A stretch of 64,000 nucleotides of DNA from Ignelater luminosus (lineage: Eukaryota; Arthropoda; Insecta; Coleoptera; Elateridae). The translations under genes and the position numbers were made by a program. Positions 23,920-35,169 of the stretch are shown here, piece by piece. How positions within the stretch are numbered: position 1 is the stretch's first letter; every line of letters begins with the position of its first letter. The stretch spans positions 217,719 to 281,718 of the forward strand of contig VTPC01000808.1 in assembly GCA_011009095.1 (NCBI GenBank), written 5' to 3'. The notes under the pieces are model-generated. The model had not been told where the DNA came from and made no database searches. It worked only from the letters and a program-made list of their open reading frames with translations.

Positions 23920-24690
23920 TAAAGACAAGATTGAAATGAACCGCTTCCCAATCTCATCGTAACTGCAAACGGAGCAATAACGATGACAAATAAGAAAAAT
24001 GGGTTTTCCAATGAGTCGGAGAAAAATGTCGCGGCTTGTTTCATGGGGTAGTTTACCCCAACAAAAGCGCAAACTCGGCTCATCCTGGCGTGTTTTGAAT
24101 GGAATATACACACCCTTTGCTTCCACCCCGTGCTAGGCACTCCCGGCATTATAAAACACGCGGGTGGATCTGTCTTTACCCTTGGTACATGTTCTTTCTG
24201 TTCGTCATAGGTCGGTGGAAAAAGTGTATATGAAAATTCTCTAAATTTACATTAAAAAAAATATTGTAAACATTTTGTGATCTTTTAAATAACTTTTTAA
24301 AAACAATTTTGTGAATAAATTAATTAAGATTTTTATAAATTTGTCTATAATAAACAATAAAAAGTGATCTTTTAAACGATAATTGTAAGTATAAAGAATT
24401 TAAACGAAAAGAAGATAATTATTAAATATTTTATTATTAATTAATTATTAAAAGATTTGCATTTAAACAAATGGACAATTTCTAAATTAAATAAAATAAC
24501 AGAAAAATAAGAGGAAAAATTAAAAACTGCGTTTTTCTAAGATTTAGTCCGTTTTTCTTTTAAAAACTCATTATTTCCTCTTTATTAAGATTTCCTTTAT
24601 CAACTCGCAGTCTTTGTTGTTTTTTTCTAAGAACAGACCGGCCGGCGCCCGTCTATCTCTTTCGCAACGAGGGCGCCATATCGGCGCAAA
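23920..24690. promoter_or_regulatory. CpG-richer, promoter-like region
   Basis: Against an AT-rich, CpG-poor background, 23930-24235 and 24631-24690 are rich in CG dinucleotides. A TATA-like ATTATAAAACACGCG lies at about 24149-24163 on the plus strand, with a pyrimidine/TG start-site-like CTGTCTTTAC about 20 bases downstream. The second patch contains CCGGCCGGCGCCCGTC and CGAGGGCGCCATATCGGCGC. No coding exon was found nearby on the plus strand, so a promoter with a non-coding first exon, or an enhancer, is inferred only from composition. Confidence 0.3.
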
Positions 24691-26830
24691 TGATTTGCAA
24701 AGGGATGATGAATCATTTTTGCAATTCCATTTTTATCTCGTGATGCAGTGCAGAATGCATAAATTTTAATTTCCTGTATTTACTGATAATAGCTATATAG
24801 CATGCCTGCAAAGATTTTCTTCGCTTTTTTTTATTGTTGCAGAACGAAATATTGAAATAAAAATTTCAGGAAAAAACAATAACTTTAACAAAGATGGACT
24901 AAACTTTAACGTACGGGCTTTACTTTTTAATAGCACACCCTGTATATTTTTAATATTCTTTAGCAGTACAAAATTACTTTCTTGTGAAGCTAAAGATTTA
25001 TCTCTTTAATGAAGATTTCAAAAAATTTATTAGGGATTAAAAATGTACTACTTATGCCGTACAAATTATAGTTCTTCTTTAAATAAAGTTAAAGCTGCCT
25101 TTTATTTATGAATTAACGCATTTCGTTTTGAATTATGTCTTACTTATTAAATTCTTACCAAGATGGAATTTAGTTACATCATGATTCTGGTTTTAATAAT
25201 TAAATTTTATATTAATTTGTTCTAGAATAATTAAATATGATATACAGGGTGTTTTATTTGTAAAAAATTAAGCTGTGCGTGATTATTAGATTTAAAAAGC
25301 CAAGACGGTTGTTAATGTATTTAATAGCGACCTAAAAAGAAAACGTAAAAGTTGTGTTGTACGGCACAACTTGCGCCCTAGTTCTAGAAAATTAAATTTT
25401 AAAAGGATTATGTAAATTACATGGATCATTCAGTCTATCAATAAAGTAATTTCACACTTATAAAACGTGCTTCGACTACCAACTTAACTAAACGAACTAT
25501 ACATTTATTCATGAGATTAAAAGGCCTGGAAAAATTCGATTCCAAAAAGGAATGGAATATTTTAATTTAATGAATTCGACAAAAAAGAAACGGGATGTCT
25601 GTTCTGCTTAAAACCAGACAGTACTTTATTGATTGGCTGTACCTCACGTTTCCCTGTTTTAGAAACTTGTTTATTCCACTCCTTTCAGAACAATGCTGGC
25701 ATGTTACAACGCCTCTTTTTTTTGCTAATCATTATATATTATATTTTTTTAACTTTGCTAAAGTTTAGGATCCTAGAAGGTTTTTTCTAAAAGTAAATAT
25801 TGCGAGAATAAATTATTGAACAGATGCTGTTTTGGTTTTTCGATTAAAAAAAACTTTTTTTTGTAAATTTAATATTTAACGAGCTTTTCTCTAGTGTGCA
25901 GTAGTAAAAAGTTTTTGCTGAGTAGGATATTAACTTTTTTAAGGCCTATGGTCTAGAAAAATCGTTCTTTTACTATTAATTCTAACAACTTTCGCTGTGT
26001 GCTTACATTACAGTTTACTGTTGTTTATACTATACAGTATATTTTAAATTCTTGGAATATATTTGAATGTATTTAAACAGTTTGTTATAATTTAAAAAAA
26101 TTACACATGAAGGAAATGTAGTTAATAAAGGGGAAAAACAATTCTTAATAAAAAAGGAACAAAAGCGTACAGAAAGAACAAAAAACTTTTCTTTTTTCTC
26201 TTTCTTTTTTACTTTCTTTTCATCTTCTTGAATTCATTATTTTCTTCCAAATTCATTTTTTATTTTTCATGTATAAGTAATATCTTTCTCAAAATATCAA
26301 AATCATAAAGTTGGTAAACATCTCGGCAATTCTCCTCCAATAGTAACTTTACGACTTGTCAATCTATACGAAAGATCTTTGGTTTTGTGATTTTCACAAC
26401 CAAACACGCTTTAAATCAAAATTCCCTACATTGAAAACAACTTTCTTTGTGCTGTCCATTATCAACCTCTAATCACCTACATCTTTACTAAATCCAGAAA
26501 TGTTCCTGCCTTAGATTCAAGAAGAAGAATAAGACGAGTATTTCAGAAACTGCATCAAGACCAATTACTATTAGTTATATTATTAGTTTTATTTAAGGAA
26601 GGTGGTCCTTAAGTTTACGTTAGGTATGCGTTTAGATGAATGATTGAGTGTGTCTGGTCAGTTCTCTCAGGATGATGCTCACATCCTTTCCTCGCATTCC
26701 TCCTGACTATGGCCTGTCTATCTTGTAACATGCGATCATTACAATTTAAGTTCCCAGGAGGCTATGAAAGAAAAAATCATGTCTTAGCTTAGTCCGGAAA
26801 ATTATCTGTCAAATTAACAGTCGGCCTTTT
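24691..26830. other. Non-coding stretch with isolated transposon termini
   Basis: GCACACCCTGTATA (about 24931-24944) is the right-end form, and TATACAGGGTGTTTTATTTG (about 25242-25261) the left-end form, of the common insect TACAGGGTGT terminus. No matching partner of either was found nearby, so they are probably broken elements. Nothing else is recognised. Confidence 0.4.
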
Positions 26831-26834
26831 TGGA

Positions 26835-27130
26835 CAGTTATTTTTGCACTGATCAATAGCAAACCTGATCAAGATCTTTTTCGTACTGTCTCGGACGGAC
26901 TATTTCCGCACTAAACCGCATCGGAGGATTGTTGTACTGACTTAGACTGGCGTTATTTTCATTCTGACAAGCATTGTTTTCATACTGAACCAAATAAGAG
27001 GATTCTCGTACTGCACCTGATCGAAAATTTTCTTTTACTGAGCCAGACGAACGTTATTTTTGTACGGACTGGGGCGGGCATTAGTTTTATATTGAGCCGA
27101 AGTGGAGGAGTTTTGTACTGTATCGTAGAA
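26835..27130 (-). repeat. Degenerate ~27-bp repeats, coding-like on the minus strand
   Basis: On the minus strand, CAGTACGAAAATAA-like starts recur about every 24-30 bases for roughly 300 bp (for example CAGTACGAGAATCC, CAGTATGAAAACAATG, CAGTACAACAATCC, CAGTCCGTACAAAAATAACG). Translated, these give variants of Gln-Tyr-Lys/Glu-Asn-Asn-x-Arg-Leu (SAQYKTNAR, SPYKNNVRLAQ, VQYENPL), about 9 residues per unit, broken by stops. The frame is open at 27035-27226, where Pro/Gly/Arg-rich residues precede the repeats. It may be a decayed low-complexity protein exon or simply a minisatellite; I do not recognise the family. Confidence 0.45.
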
Positions 27131-27339
27131 GCCTGCACGGGTTGGGTTTCTTGCGTCGTATCGGTGTCTCAGTCCGTTTGAACCGCCTGGGCTTCTTGGG
27201 CCGTTTGGGTATTTCGGGCCGATCAAGAAGTTACCGGGTTCTTTTTGGGCAGCATCAAGTTTACTTCCAGTCTGGAAATGTTGGCCCGTGCAGGGCTTTA
27301 CTGCCTTGGTCTAGTATCTTTTTCTATTTGTGATCGCAA

Positions 27340-28554
27340 TCATCTTGCTTTGTTGTAGTTGTTGGACGTGTCTAGCTTGCTTCTACTGTTTCCATTGTAG
27401 TATCAGTTATGTTCTATTCTTCTCTTTTCTTACATTATTCTGCAATGCTTAATGTTGTAGAGCAAAAATATTTACAATGAGTATTAGAACTCCAATTCTG
27501 TTTCCTTTTTGTGTATCGTGATGGTTTGCGTTTTTGCACGTTAAACAGTAAGTTATTTGCAGCAAGAGCTCAGACACTTTTTCTTGGTACAGTGTAATTG
27601 AGCTGCTTTACCAATACTCAAGAATGATGTTGCTACAGTCTTTGAAGTTTCACTGATACTGATTGCGTTGTGCTAGTCCTGTCTAAAGACACCAAGCGAC
27701 TACACCACCTAGCAACAACCGTGGTTAATATGGGGTTGAGATAGTTAAGTTGTGTCTACTAATCTTGAATTGAATTATTGAACGAGTGTACTTTGAGGGT
27801 TCAAATGGTTTTACCTTTCTTTGGCTTATTCTTACGCCCGTAATAAGATAAACGTCTAGGTTTCGGTTTCTGACTTAACAATGATTAAGGTTGATGATCT
27901 TCTGATCAGCTGATAGGGTCTCACTGCCCCTAAAGTTAAATGCTTAGATCTCTATTTCTAATTTTATATAACAATTGAGGCTAATAGTCTTCTGACCAGC
28001 TATGATAGGCTTTATTACCCTAAAGTTTTGTTATCATTAATTGTGTTTTGTTTATCATGGGTTTCTCTGATATGAACTTGATGTGCTAATTAAAAGAGTT
28101 GAGTTCAGCTAGTGTTGAGATAGTTAAGTTTAAGCTTGACTACATAAGCTTATCTTGTAGATAGTTATACAAAACTCCTTGTTCTTCTTTCTATGCTTCC
28201 TAGTTTGCTATATTATTTTGCATATGTAGCAACTCTTCATTTATTTATTACTTACCCTTTTCTTAGTGACTTAACTTTAAAATGTTAGGTTTGTCTCGTA
28301 CCTTTGATATTGTTTTTTGTTTGTGCGACACGATTTCCATTTGTTACGGATGGTAGCACTAAATATTTCTGAAAAGAATAGTGAGAGGGGACGTCGCGTC
28401 GTATAGCGCCGCCGTCGTTATCTGAAGTTCTAATTTAAATTGATGTGCTAGATGTATTTAATTCTCGATATCCAAAGGCATAAGAGCAGTTAAGGTTTTT
28501 TTTATACTGATCCAGTACTTTTTATCCCTTTTCGTATGAAAAACAGGCACGTAC
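27340..28554. other. Non-coding stretch with a short local duplication
   Basis: A ~60-bp segment (27878-27938: ACAATGATTAAGGTTGATGA and on) is repeated in diverged form at 27970-28026, both ending CCCTAAAGTT. GTTGAGATAGTTAAGTT occurs twice (about 27734 and 28114). A small CpG-rich spot (GACGTCGCGTCGTATAGCGC) lies near 28390. No gene. Confidence 0.5.
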
Positions 28555-28761
28555 CTACCCAACTGATGGCGCATCTATGATAATTAATCGACTTTGATCC
28601 GTAAACTCTGTCAAGGTTATTTTAGGGATCCTAAAACAAAAGGAATTGCTAATTCCCCCCACAGATGTTACTAAAAGATCTACCAACTTGCCGTGTTTGA
28701 TAGTAGTTTGTCCCTGAAGATTTCCTGTTGACATAACATCATCTTGCGGAAACGAACCCAT
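28555..28761 (-). CDS. Unrecognised short ORF, possible first coding exon
   Basis: A 68-codon frame begins MGSFPQDDVMSTGNLQGQ and ends IIIDAPSVG, immediately followed by G|GTAGGTACG, which resembles a splice donor (the stop TAG lies within it). Amino-acid use is balanced (DLLVTSVGGISNSF, IPKITLTEF), more protein-like than neighbouring frames. No domain is recognised and no continuation exon was found, so chance is a real possibility. Confidence 0.22.
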   Translation of the reverse strand: MGSFPQDDVMSTGNLQGQTTIKHGKLVDLLVTSVGGISNSFCFRIPKITLTEFTDQSRLIIIDAPSVG

Positions 28762-31700
28762 ATCGAGTTATTAAAATTCTCAGCTAAACTTCTAAATTTA
28801 TTATTCCCAACAAGATTTCATCATCTATGTTTTATGATATTTGATATGATAATTAAGTTTATTGGTAAAATAATAAATTATAGGTTAAGCTTTTATCACA
28901 AGTTTAAAATTACTACTTAGCTTAGGTAGTATTATTTCACTGTGTTTATTATTATCGTTTGGATTATTTGTTAAAATCGATTATTCACTTATAATTTATG
29001 CAAATAAAACATGTCGGTATTTGATTCTTAGGGTGAGTAAAACTAAAACCTAATAAAACGGGATTGTTCTCGTTTAAGAATTTATACTACATAAAAATTG
29101 TTAAAGTTAGTGTGGAAAGGGTTACATTACAATATGAGTGTGATTGCACGAATACTGCAACGTCTCTTTCCACATGAGTTTTACACAGTATTTTTTCTAC
29201 GACCGTCTATACAGGGTGTTTTCGAAAGTATGTAGGAACTTTACCAGTGCATACCATACACAAAAATGAAACAAAGACTTCTATAAAGTTTTTTTTAGTG
29301 TGTGAAATAAAAAAAGTAAAAGAAATAAGATTCTAGGTTGCTCACATTTAGGGCATTACTGATTAATAGCAGAAACTGGAAGGGTTACGATTGTACGATT
29401 CATACCAACCTAAGAGTTAATTGCATGGCTTGCTCGATTTCTTCTATCTGATTGCACGTTTTGCTGGTAGTGGCTTCCACACTTTTATTACTATGGCCTG
29501 CTATAAAATGTAAAACTTTCTGTATCCTTTTCAAAAACGTAAAAATCGATTTACCCAAGACGTTCTGACAGGATTATAATTGAAAATGAAGCTGAAGAGA
29601 TAGTTATAAGATTAGAGATTTCTCGCTGTGTTTATATCTGAAAAATAAGAAGCTCAAGACTACTAATTTATGTAAAGCGCGCTATGGCCTTTAGACATTG
29701 TTGTACTCGATAGTAATGTGATACATAAAGAGAAGCTGTTTTCTTTTCTTCATACTTTCTACACAGTCGAGGAGTCTTCTACGATGATTTTTAATTAATT
29801 CCAATTTACTCTCATTGTTTAAGAAACTTTGTCTTTGTGTTTTGTTAAATCAAATTAAATATCACAGGCTAGTTCCGATTTGTTTTCTTCTCGATTTTTG
29901 CTAGATAGTTAGTTTTTTGCTACGTCTGTAGGCTAAAATGACCATATTAACTTAATAATACTGCTTATCTCTAGTCTGAACTTACCGCACAGAGTCTTTT
30001 TACAATGAAAGTTCTCTTACCATTGCAGCTGATTTTTAATAATTCTGTATACTTTAACTAACATAAAATACGGTTCTAGAAAACCCAAGACTGTTCTGTG
30101 ACTCGACTTATTTATTCTGTCGGCGCGAACTCTAGTTCCAGCCTGCTTGGTTTTTTTGCAACTATTTGTAGAGAAGACTAAAACGTGTATGTTTATGTTT
30201 TGATGTTGCTCTGATGAGATTATGATTCCTAACGTGTTGTCAGTATACTTTTTTCATCCTATCCAGCACAGGACTAGTTTACCGAAAACGTCAGAATATC
30301 CTTCATAATCTTTGTTTTATAGTTAAACCTGTATGGCCAACTTAATGGAGTGGATTAAAGGAGTGATTCAGAAGCTTGTTGGTCTTTCCACTTTAATTGT
30401 AACGGGGATTGTAAATTTTGCTAGTCAAAAATTAAAGTAGATATACTAAGGAGCAAAAAAGGGCTTGTCTGTCTCAGCAAATCCCGGCACGATTACAAGT
30501 TACTCCACGTTATGTCCAGTAGACATCTACCATTCAATCTCTTCGGAACAGAAACGTCACACAAATAAACCAAAAAAGGTTTGGCTTTACATAATAGAAC
30601 TGATTTAGATAAAAATAACACTTTTGGCTTTTCTTTATGGATGCTGTTATGAGCAGTCTTTGCCTTAATCAACAGTTTTCGATGCGGTACGTGTAGAGTT
30701 TCTTCTTCCTTCTTTTATCGATTTCAAGGAATATTGGTTACTTTTGGCTCTTTTATGTATTTATGTATTTCTTTGTTATTTTATATTCATTTGAATTCTT
30801 TTTTGTTTTGTTCTATTTTGCTGTTGTAAATGGACATTTTTTCTAGTTGGAGTCGACGATCAGACAGAGACTAAAGTATATTGCTACTAGCTGATCTGTT
30901 ATGCTTTCTCTTGTAAGTTGTATTTTTATAGAGGGCCGATACCCAAAGTAGTCGATTTTTGTTAAAATCTAATGAATGTTTGAATGAAATCAAAGTTAAT
31001 TTTTGCTAGAGTTGTATCCTCTTCAGCTAGATTAGATTTGGGGAACGAACATGTGTCAGGTGATTGCGGTGGGTAGGAAGGAAGCACCGCGCAATCTCTG
31101 GAGGCCAATAATGATTGTGTAGAGGCGAATTTCTCTGTAGTCAATGGTCCCAGGTGTCTGGCCAAGATAGCCAAGCGCATTAAGCAAAGAACATATCTCT
31201 CGAGGTGAATAATTGGTAAAATACGAAATAGTAGGACAGTCTTGAGTAAAGTTGAGATAATGTTAAGATAAAAGCATTTTTCTGGAATGTTAATGAATGT
31301 TGTAGTCGGAAATAAAAACAAAACACGAATGCGCAGAGGAAAGTAGTAGTTTATGAAGGTGATTGATGCCAAAATGTTGCTCAGCTTGCATTTTATTTTT
31401 AACCCGCAAAGTAAAGGACCTTGTGCTTTTGGGAGAATATCCAGAGCGTGTTCTCGGTAGAGGTCGATCGTCCGGTAGATACACTGATTCTCTGGAATCT
31501 GGAGTGATTCAAGGAGCGCATCCACGTAGAGTTTTGGCCGGACCTCCGCTGAGGGGTGAAACTGATCTAAATTGTCTAGGCGTAGCATTTTTCTACGGAC
31601 GGTTCTTTTCTTCTGATGAAATATATCTGTGCACAAGAATTTTAAGAAACAGAGACAGGGTAAGTGGCAGTCTATCACATGGTGGATGGAAGTTTTATAA

Positions 31701-32015
31701 GTATATATTAGCGTCTGGAAGTGGCAATTTGTATGTCTCCAGAAATCTCTAAAAAAATGAAAGCGCTTGCCAATAGAGAGTAGAACAAGAACATGACCAG
31801 ATATCGAGACAAACGTCACTGTCATTGAATTTGATATTTTGAGTGTAATTGGATTTTAGTAAAGTTAGACACAAACGGAACCGGAACTCCAAACGGGATA
31901 GAGCTCTACCCGGATACCGAAAACCGGTGGCGATGATAGTCTGTTTGATTAAAAGAGCCTCATATTAAGATATGCGGTCTTGGGTGTGATAAATAATAAT
32001 GGAAAGGGTGGGGGT
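28762..32015. other. Mostly non-coding; one unrecognised coding-like segment and one transposon terminus
   Basis: TATACAGGGTGTTTTCGAAA at about 29211-29230 is a transposon-type terminus without a visible partner. On the minus strand a 287-codon frame (30962-31825) contains one protein-like block at about 31400-31590 (DNLDQFHPSAEVRPKLYVDA, ENQCIYRTIDLYREHALDIL) flanked by hydrophobic, non-protein-like sequence. It might be part of the decayed LINE whose reverse transcriptase scraps follow upstream on the same strand, but I cannot place it. Confidence 0.35.
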
Positions 32016-32240
32016 TTAGTGAAAAGCTTTGCCAAAAGCACCTTCTGTGTCTCGAGAATTTTCTAGAAATCTTCTCAGTATTTCTTTGAATATTTTACCA
32101 ATGACGTTGCAAAAAGCCATAGGATGATAGGAATTGGAATTTGCGGGGTTCTCTGTGACTTGGCAATGATAAAATGAAAAATAGCCGTATTCGAGACAGC
32201 TATTGAAAATCCTAGCCAGTAGTAGGATGACTACTGAAGG
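32016..32240 (-). pseudogene. LINE reverse transcriptase fragment
   Basis: The minus strand reads ARIFNSCLEYGYFSFYHCQV followed by SNSYHPMAFCNVIGKIFKEI and LRRFLENS. This matches the N-terminal RT block of non-LTR retrotransposons, which usually runs as a Cys-Leu-x-x-Gly-Tyr-Phe-Pro motif, then Ser-Tyr-Arg-Pro-Ile and Leu-Gly-Lys-x-Phe-Glu-Lys. The Arg and Ile of SYRPI are mutated (SYHPM). Upstream and downstream RT blocks are missing, so only a relic remains. Confidence 0.6.
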
Positions 32241-32595
32241 AAAACAACAAAAGACTTTACTGGTATTGGTTTTTCGTCCGGGGCTGAGTTCTTGCTGTTG
32301 AAATCGACGATCACTCACACTTGATTCCTGTCTTAACAGATGCTGTTGCAAAGGCTCGTGCTTCTCTTCAGCGACGTGGGTATATTGATTGAAAACGAGG
32401 CAATGCGTGTTCACTGCGTTGGAGTTGATTTTATTGTAATCCAAAAGAACTGGAATTGGCTAGTGGTTGTACTGAAGGTATAAGTCGTAGATGATCGGTG
32501 TTCGAAGTTAGAGTGACGATATTGATGACGATGGCCGATGCTTGATGTTGTTAACGGTGCCAAAGGCAACTGTTTATAAATCTGAGAAATCTCAA

Positions 32596-32690
32596 TCTTT
32601 CAGGTAGTGACTTTTTGAGTGCTTTACCTAGGACTTTTAGAAGGGCTATGGGTTGATAGGAATTAAGGTCCCTTGTGGCTGTTTTGCACG
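32596..32690 (-). pseudogene. Second LINE reverse transcriptase scrap
   Basis: The minus strand reads ATRDLNSYQPIALLKVLGKA followed by LKKSLPERL, the same SYRPI...LGK block as the fragment at 32016-32240, about 400 bp away on the same strand. Because the block occurs once per element, two different LINE copies, or a duplicated one, are present. It is too short to assign to a clade. Confidence 0.45.
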
Positions 32691-32699
32691 CAGAAGAGT

Positions 32700-33880
32700 G
32701 CCCTCACGACTTAATATTGATTTCTGCCGAAGTTCATGCTTTATTTTAGCTAGATGGGGATTCATCGGTGGAGAGGTGATACGCGGTTGTTGCATTGGTG
32801 ATGGAATTAATTTTATCGTGATGGCGACTGAATGGTCCAGAAGTTGAAATGTTGGAGTATTGGATGATATTGAAGTTGGATTATGGTGGTGCTAAAGATG
32901 TTACTACGATTAACACCAACCAATGCAATGGTTGATATTAACTGAGTTGAAGAGGGTTTGGATACGAGTGACTGGATAACTGTAGATAAATTGAAGAAAA
33001 TGATTGTGCCGTGAAGGCTATTGACTGGTTGTTGTTGAATTTGGAGCAGTTGATCGTCGTTGAAATTTTTTTTTTAGTTTGGTTAACAAGCTGAGATTAA
33101 TTTCTTTGAATATTCTTCTACTAACATGGCCTCTTTGTTAAAATTTCAATATTTTCAATTAAATAACTTTTAACAACTCGAATTAATATTTTGACCTACT
33201 AAAGTCGCACTATTGTTATGCATTGATTTTGAAACCTTTTTAGTGGTAATAACATTAATTTAAAAGAGTGAGAAACTTGAAATAACCTTAATTATGGCCT
33301 GCCGAAAACAAATTTACACCTATAAATAACAATATCGAATGTGTATTTAGCTTTTTTCCAAACAAGCGATCATTATCTAGAATAACGAAAAATATTGCAT
33401 TGATGGGATATTTATTATACCTAAAAGGATTACTGCGCCAGCATATATCAATCCCTTTATATTCAGAATGTAATTAATGATCGCTTTTCAGTTGACCAAG
33501 CATTTTATGCTTGTTATTAAATTTCGTACAAGCCATTTCCATCAAATTCTTTCTTCGCGTTTATTAATAGAAATTTTCAGTACTTTCACCTTTACTGATA
33601 GAATAGTAAACTATTTTCAATCTTTGTTTCAGGACACCTGAAACGCTTTCCGCACCTGTCGTGTTCGCACCTGAAGTCAAAGATCATTGATAGGTATTTC
33701 TAGACAACAACACACATACATTAATAACATTTCATTTCCTGTGTTTGAATGGAAGTTACTATAGAGACTTCTATTAATAAAAGGAAAAATAATATTCTTA
33801 CACATATTATGTGCAGAACAAAATAATAACAAAGAACGCAAAAATATATAGCTTCAGAAGAAAACAATCTTAAGTAAAAT
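32700..33880. other. Non-coding stretch
   Basis: No gene or repeat recognised; a TATATA-like AAAATATATAGCTTC at about 33840 lies roughly 180 bases before the start codon of the next gene and could serve it. Confidence 0.4.
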
Positions 33881-34019
33881 CGCGTTGTTTGGTTTGCGCG
33901 ACTTCATTAAAAAATCATTTTGTGTGTTTTTATTCGTGTTTCTCTCTGTGTGTTAACTTAAATAATATATGTGTGCAAGTTTGTGATTATTTGGAAATCG
34001 TGAGTTTTACCTATTAAAC

Positions 34020-34134
34020 ATGGGGTGTAATACAAGTAAGGAAACGCTACAGCCAACGGAAGAGGAAAAGGACAAAAACGAAAATGACCCTAATACAGCG
34101 AAAATCGAAGAGAACAATATCAACGAGGCTAAAG
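34020..34134 (+). CDS. First coding exon of an N-terminally acylated protein (GAP-43/Igloo-like N-terminus), partial gene
   Basis: The ATG at 34020-34022 opens MGCNTSKETLQPTEEEKDKN and 18 more hydrophilic residues (38 complete codons). The exon ends at AAAG|GTAAAT in phase 1. Gly2 and Cys3 followed by Ser/Thr and Lys form a textbook N-myristoylation plus palmitoylation signal, so the product should sit on the inner face of the plasma membrane. The rest is acidic and disordered. The leader (about 33880-34019) has no upstream ATG in a better context. Short MGCNTS-type N-termini of this sort occur in small neuronal calmodulin-binding IQ proteins such as insect Igloo (GAP-43-like), and I propose that family tentatively. 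The diagnostic IQ motif would be in a later exon, which I did not find in the remaining 30 kb, so the first intron is probably long. Confidence 0.5.
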
Positions 34135-34925
34135 GTAAATAAAAAGCTCATTAAACTTTCATTATTTTAAATATAGGAGACCTAGGTTAAGGAAATTTTC
34201 CGTAGCTTCAGGTTCTTCTAATATTATTATTTTACATCTTTAACCTTATTAAAGATGAAACTTCAACGCCAACTTGTACCTAGTACAATATAACACGAGA
34301 TTCCGAATCAGAAAATCTAAAACGTTTTGATTTATTTTAAATTTAAATGAAAAAGAAATAAATTTCTTTTCGAAAACCTTTATATCTCATCATGTTAGGA
34401 AAAACGCGCAAAGAATAAATAAGCAGATTTGTTCTAACAAATCAATTTAATTTATTAACCCCGATAAACGTAAAAGTAATACAATAAAGTAAGAGCAAGT
34501 TCATAAAACATTAACTCTGAAAAGGTTACAAAGTCAAGTTTCCAAGTAAAACAAAATTTAAATGAACATTTTGTTGTACACTGTTGAGTTCGCGTGTAAT
34601 ATTCCCCCCAGATTTCAATATAGGAGGGGAAAAGGGAAGCGAACGGCTTTGTGCTTCACAACTTTACTAAACATCAGTCTCGTCAGTTATGGAATCAAAT
34701 AATTACACAAAATGTTATCCATGTAATAGTACATGAAGCTCCTTATTTACACATCAAAGTGCTCTTTTGCATCAGCTCTACATAAATTGACATTTAAAAC
34801 TGGGAACGGTAGAACTTTTTAAAAGGTTAGAAACTAATCCTCCCTCCCTCTCACAACTATTAAATACAAACGAATTAGTTCTAGATGGATTTTCATTAGG
34901 TTAATTAGGAAGGAAAAAGGGAAAA
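34135..34925. other. Intron-like non-coding sequence
   Basis: It follows a splice donor directly. No further exon or repeat is recognised. Confidence 0.5.
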
Positions 34926-34931
34926 CTAGGG

Positions 34932-35169
34932 ATGGTCTCACCGCTGGACAGAAGTCAATATATTATATGTACACGCAACATAAAAGATTTATTAAAAGAA
35001 CTATGTTTTTTCCCAGAAAATAACACGAATTTTATCGGTATATTGAACAAAATTGGGCCAAAAATAAGAACATATTATGACGTCACCAAAGATAATTGCA
35101 ACACATTTATAGATGGCGTTCTAAAAAGATATCGTAGACAAATAGATTATCCATTACGTGCAGGTAGTT
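34932..35169 (+). CDS. Exon-like ORF with an NC-containing motif, family uncertain
   Basis: An open frame of about 80 codons starts MVSPLDRSQYIICTRN and reaches LKRYRRQIDYPLRAG, where CAG|GTAGTT resembles a splice donor; the frame degenerates soon after. The ATG may not be used, because GCTGGACAG just after it could be an acceptor. Residues YYDVTKDNCNTFIDGVLKRY resemble the Asn-Cys helix of NlpC/P60-like papain-fold proteins (LRAT and PPPDE families have NC.HF or NNCN.F), preceded by a helix-rich stretch (IKDLLKELCF, FIGILNKIG). The upstream catalytic His element is not visible. In phase terms it does not join cleanly to the exon ending at 34134 (the shifted frame hits a stop), so it is a separate gene fragment or a relic. 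Confidence 0.35.

Noticed and set aside
23821..24149. Minus-strand frames of 81-101 codons over the CpG-rich region
   Set aside because: No recognisable motif and two overlapping frames of equal quality; treated as regulatory-type sequence instead.
27142..27333. 63-codon plus-strand frame
   Set aside because: Antisense to the Gly/Pro/Arg-rich repeat frame, and its Arg/Leu/Gly pattern follows from the repeated DNA.
31363..31752. 129-codon plus-strand frame
   Set aside because: Opposes a more protein-like minus-strand block (about 31400-31590); no motif on the plus strand.
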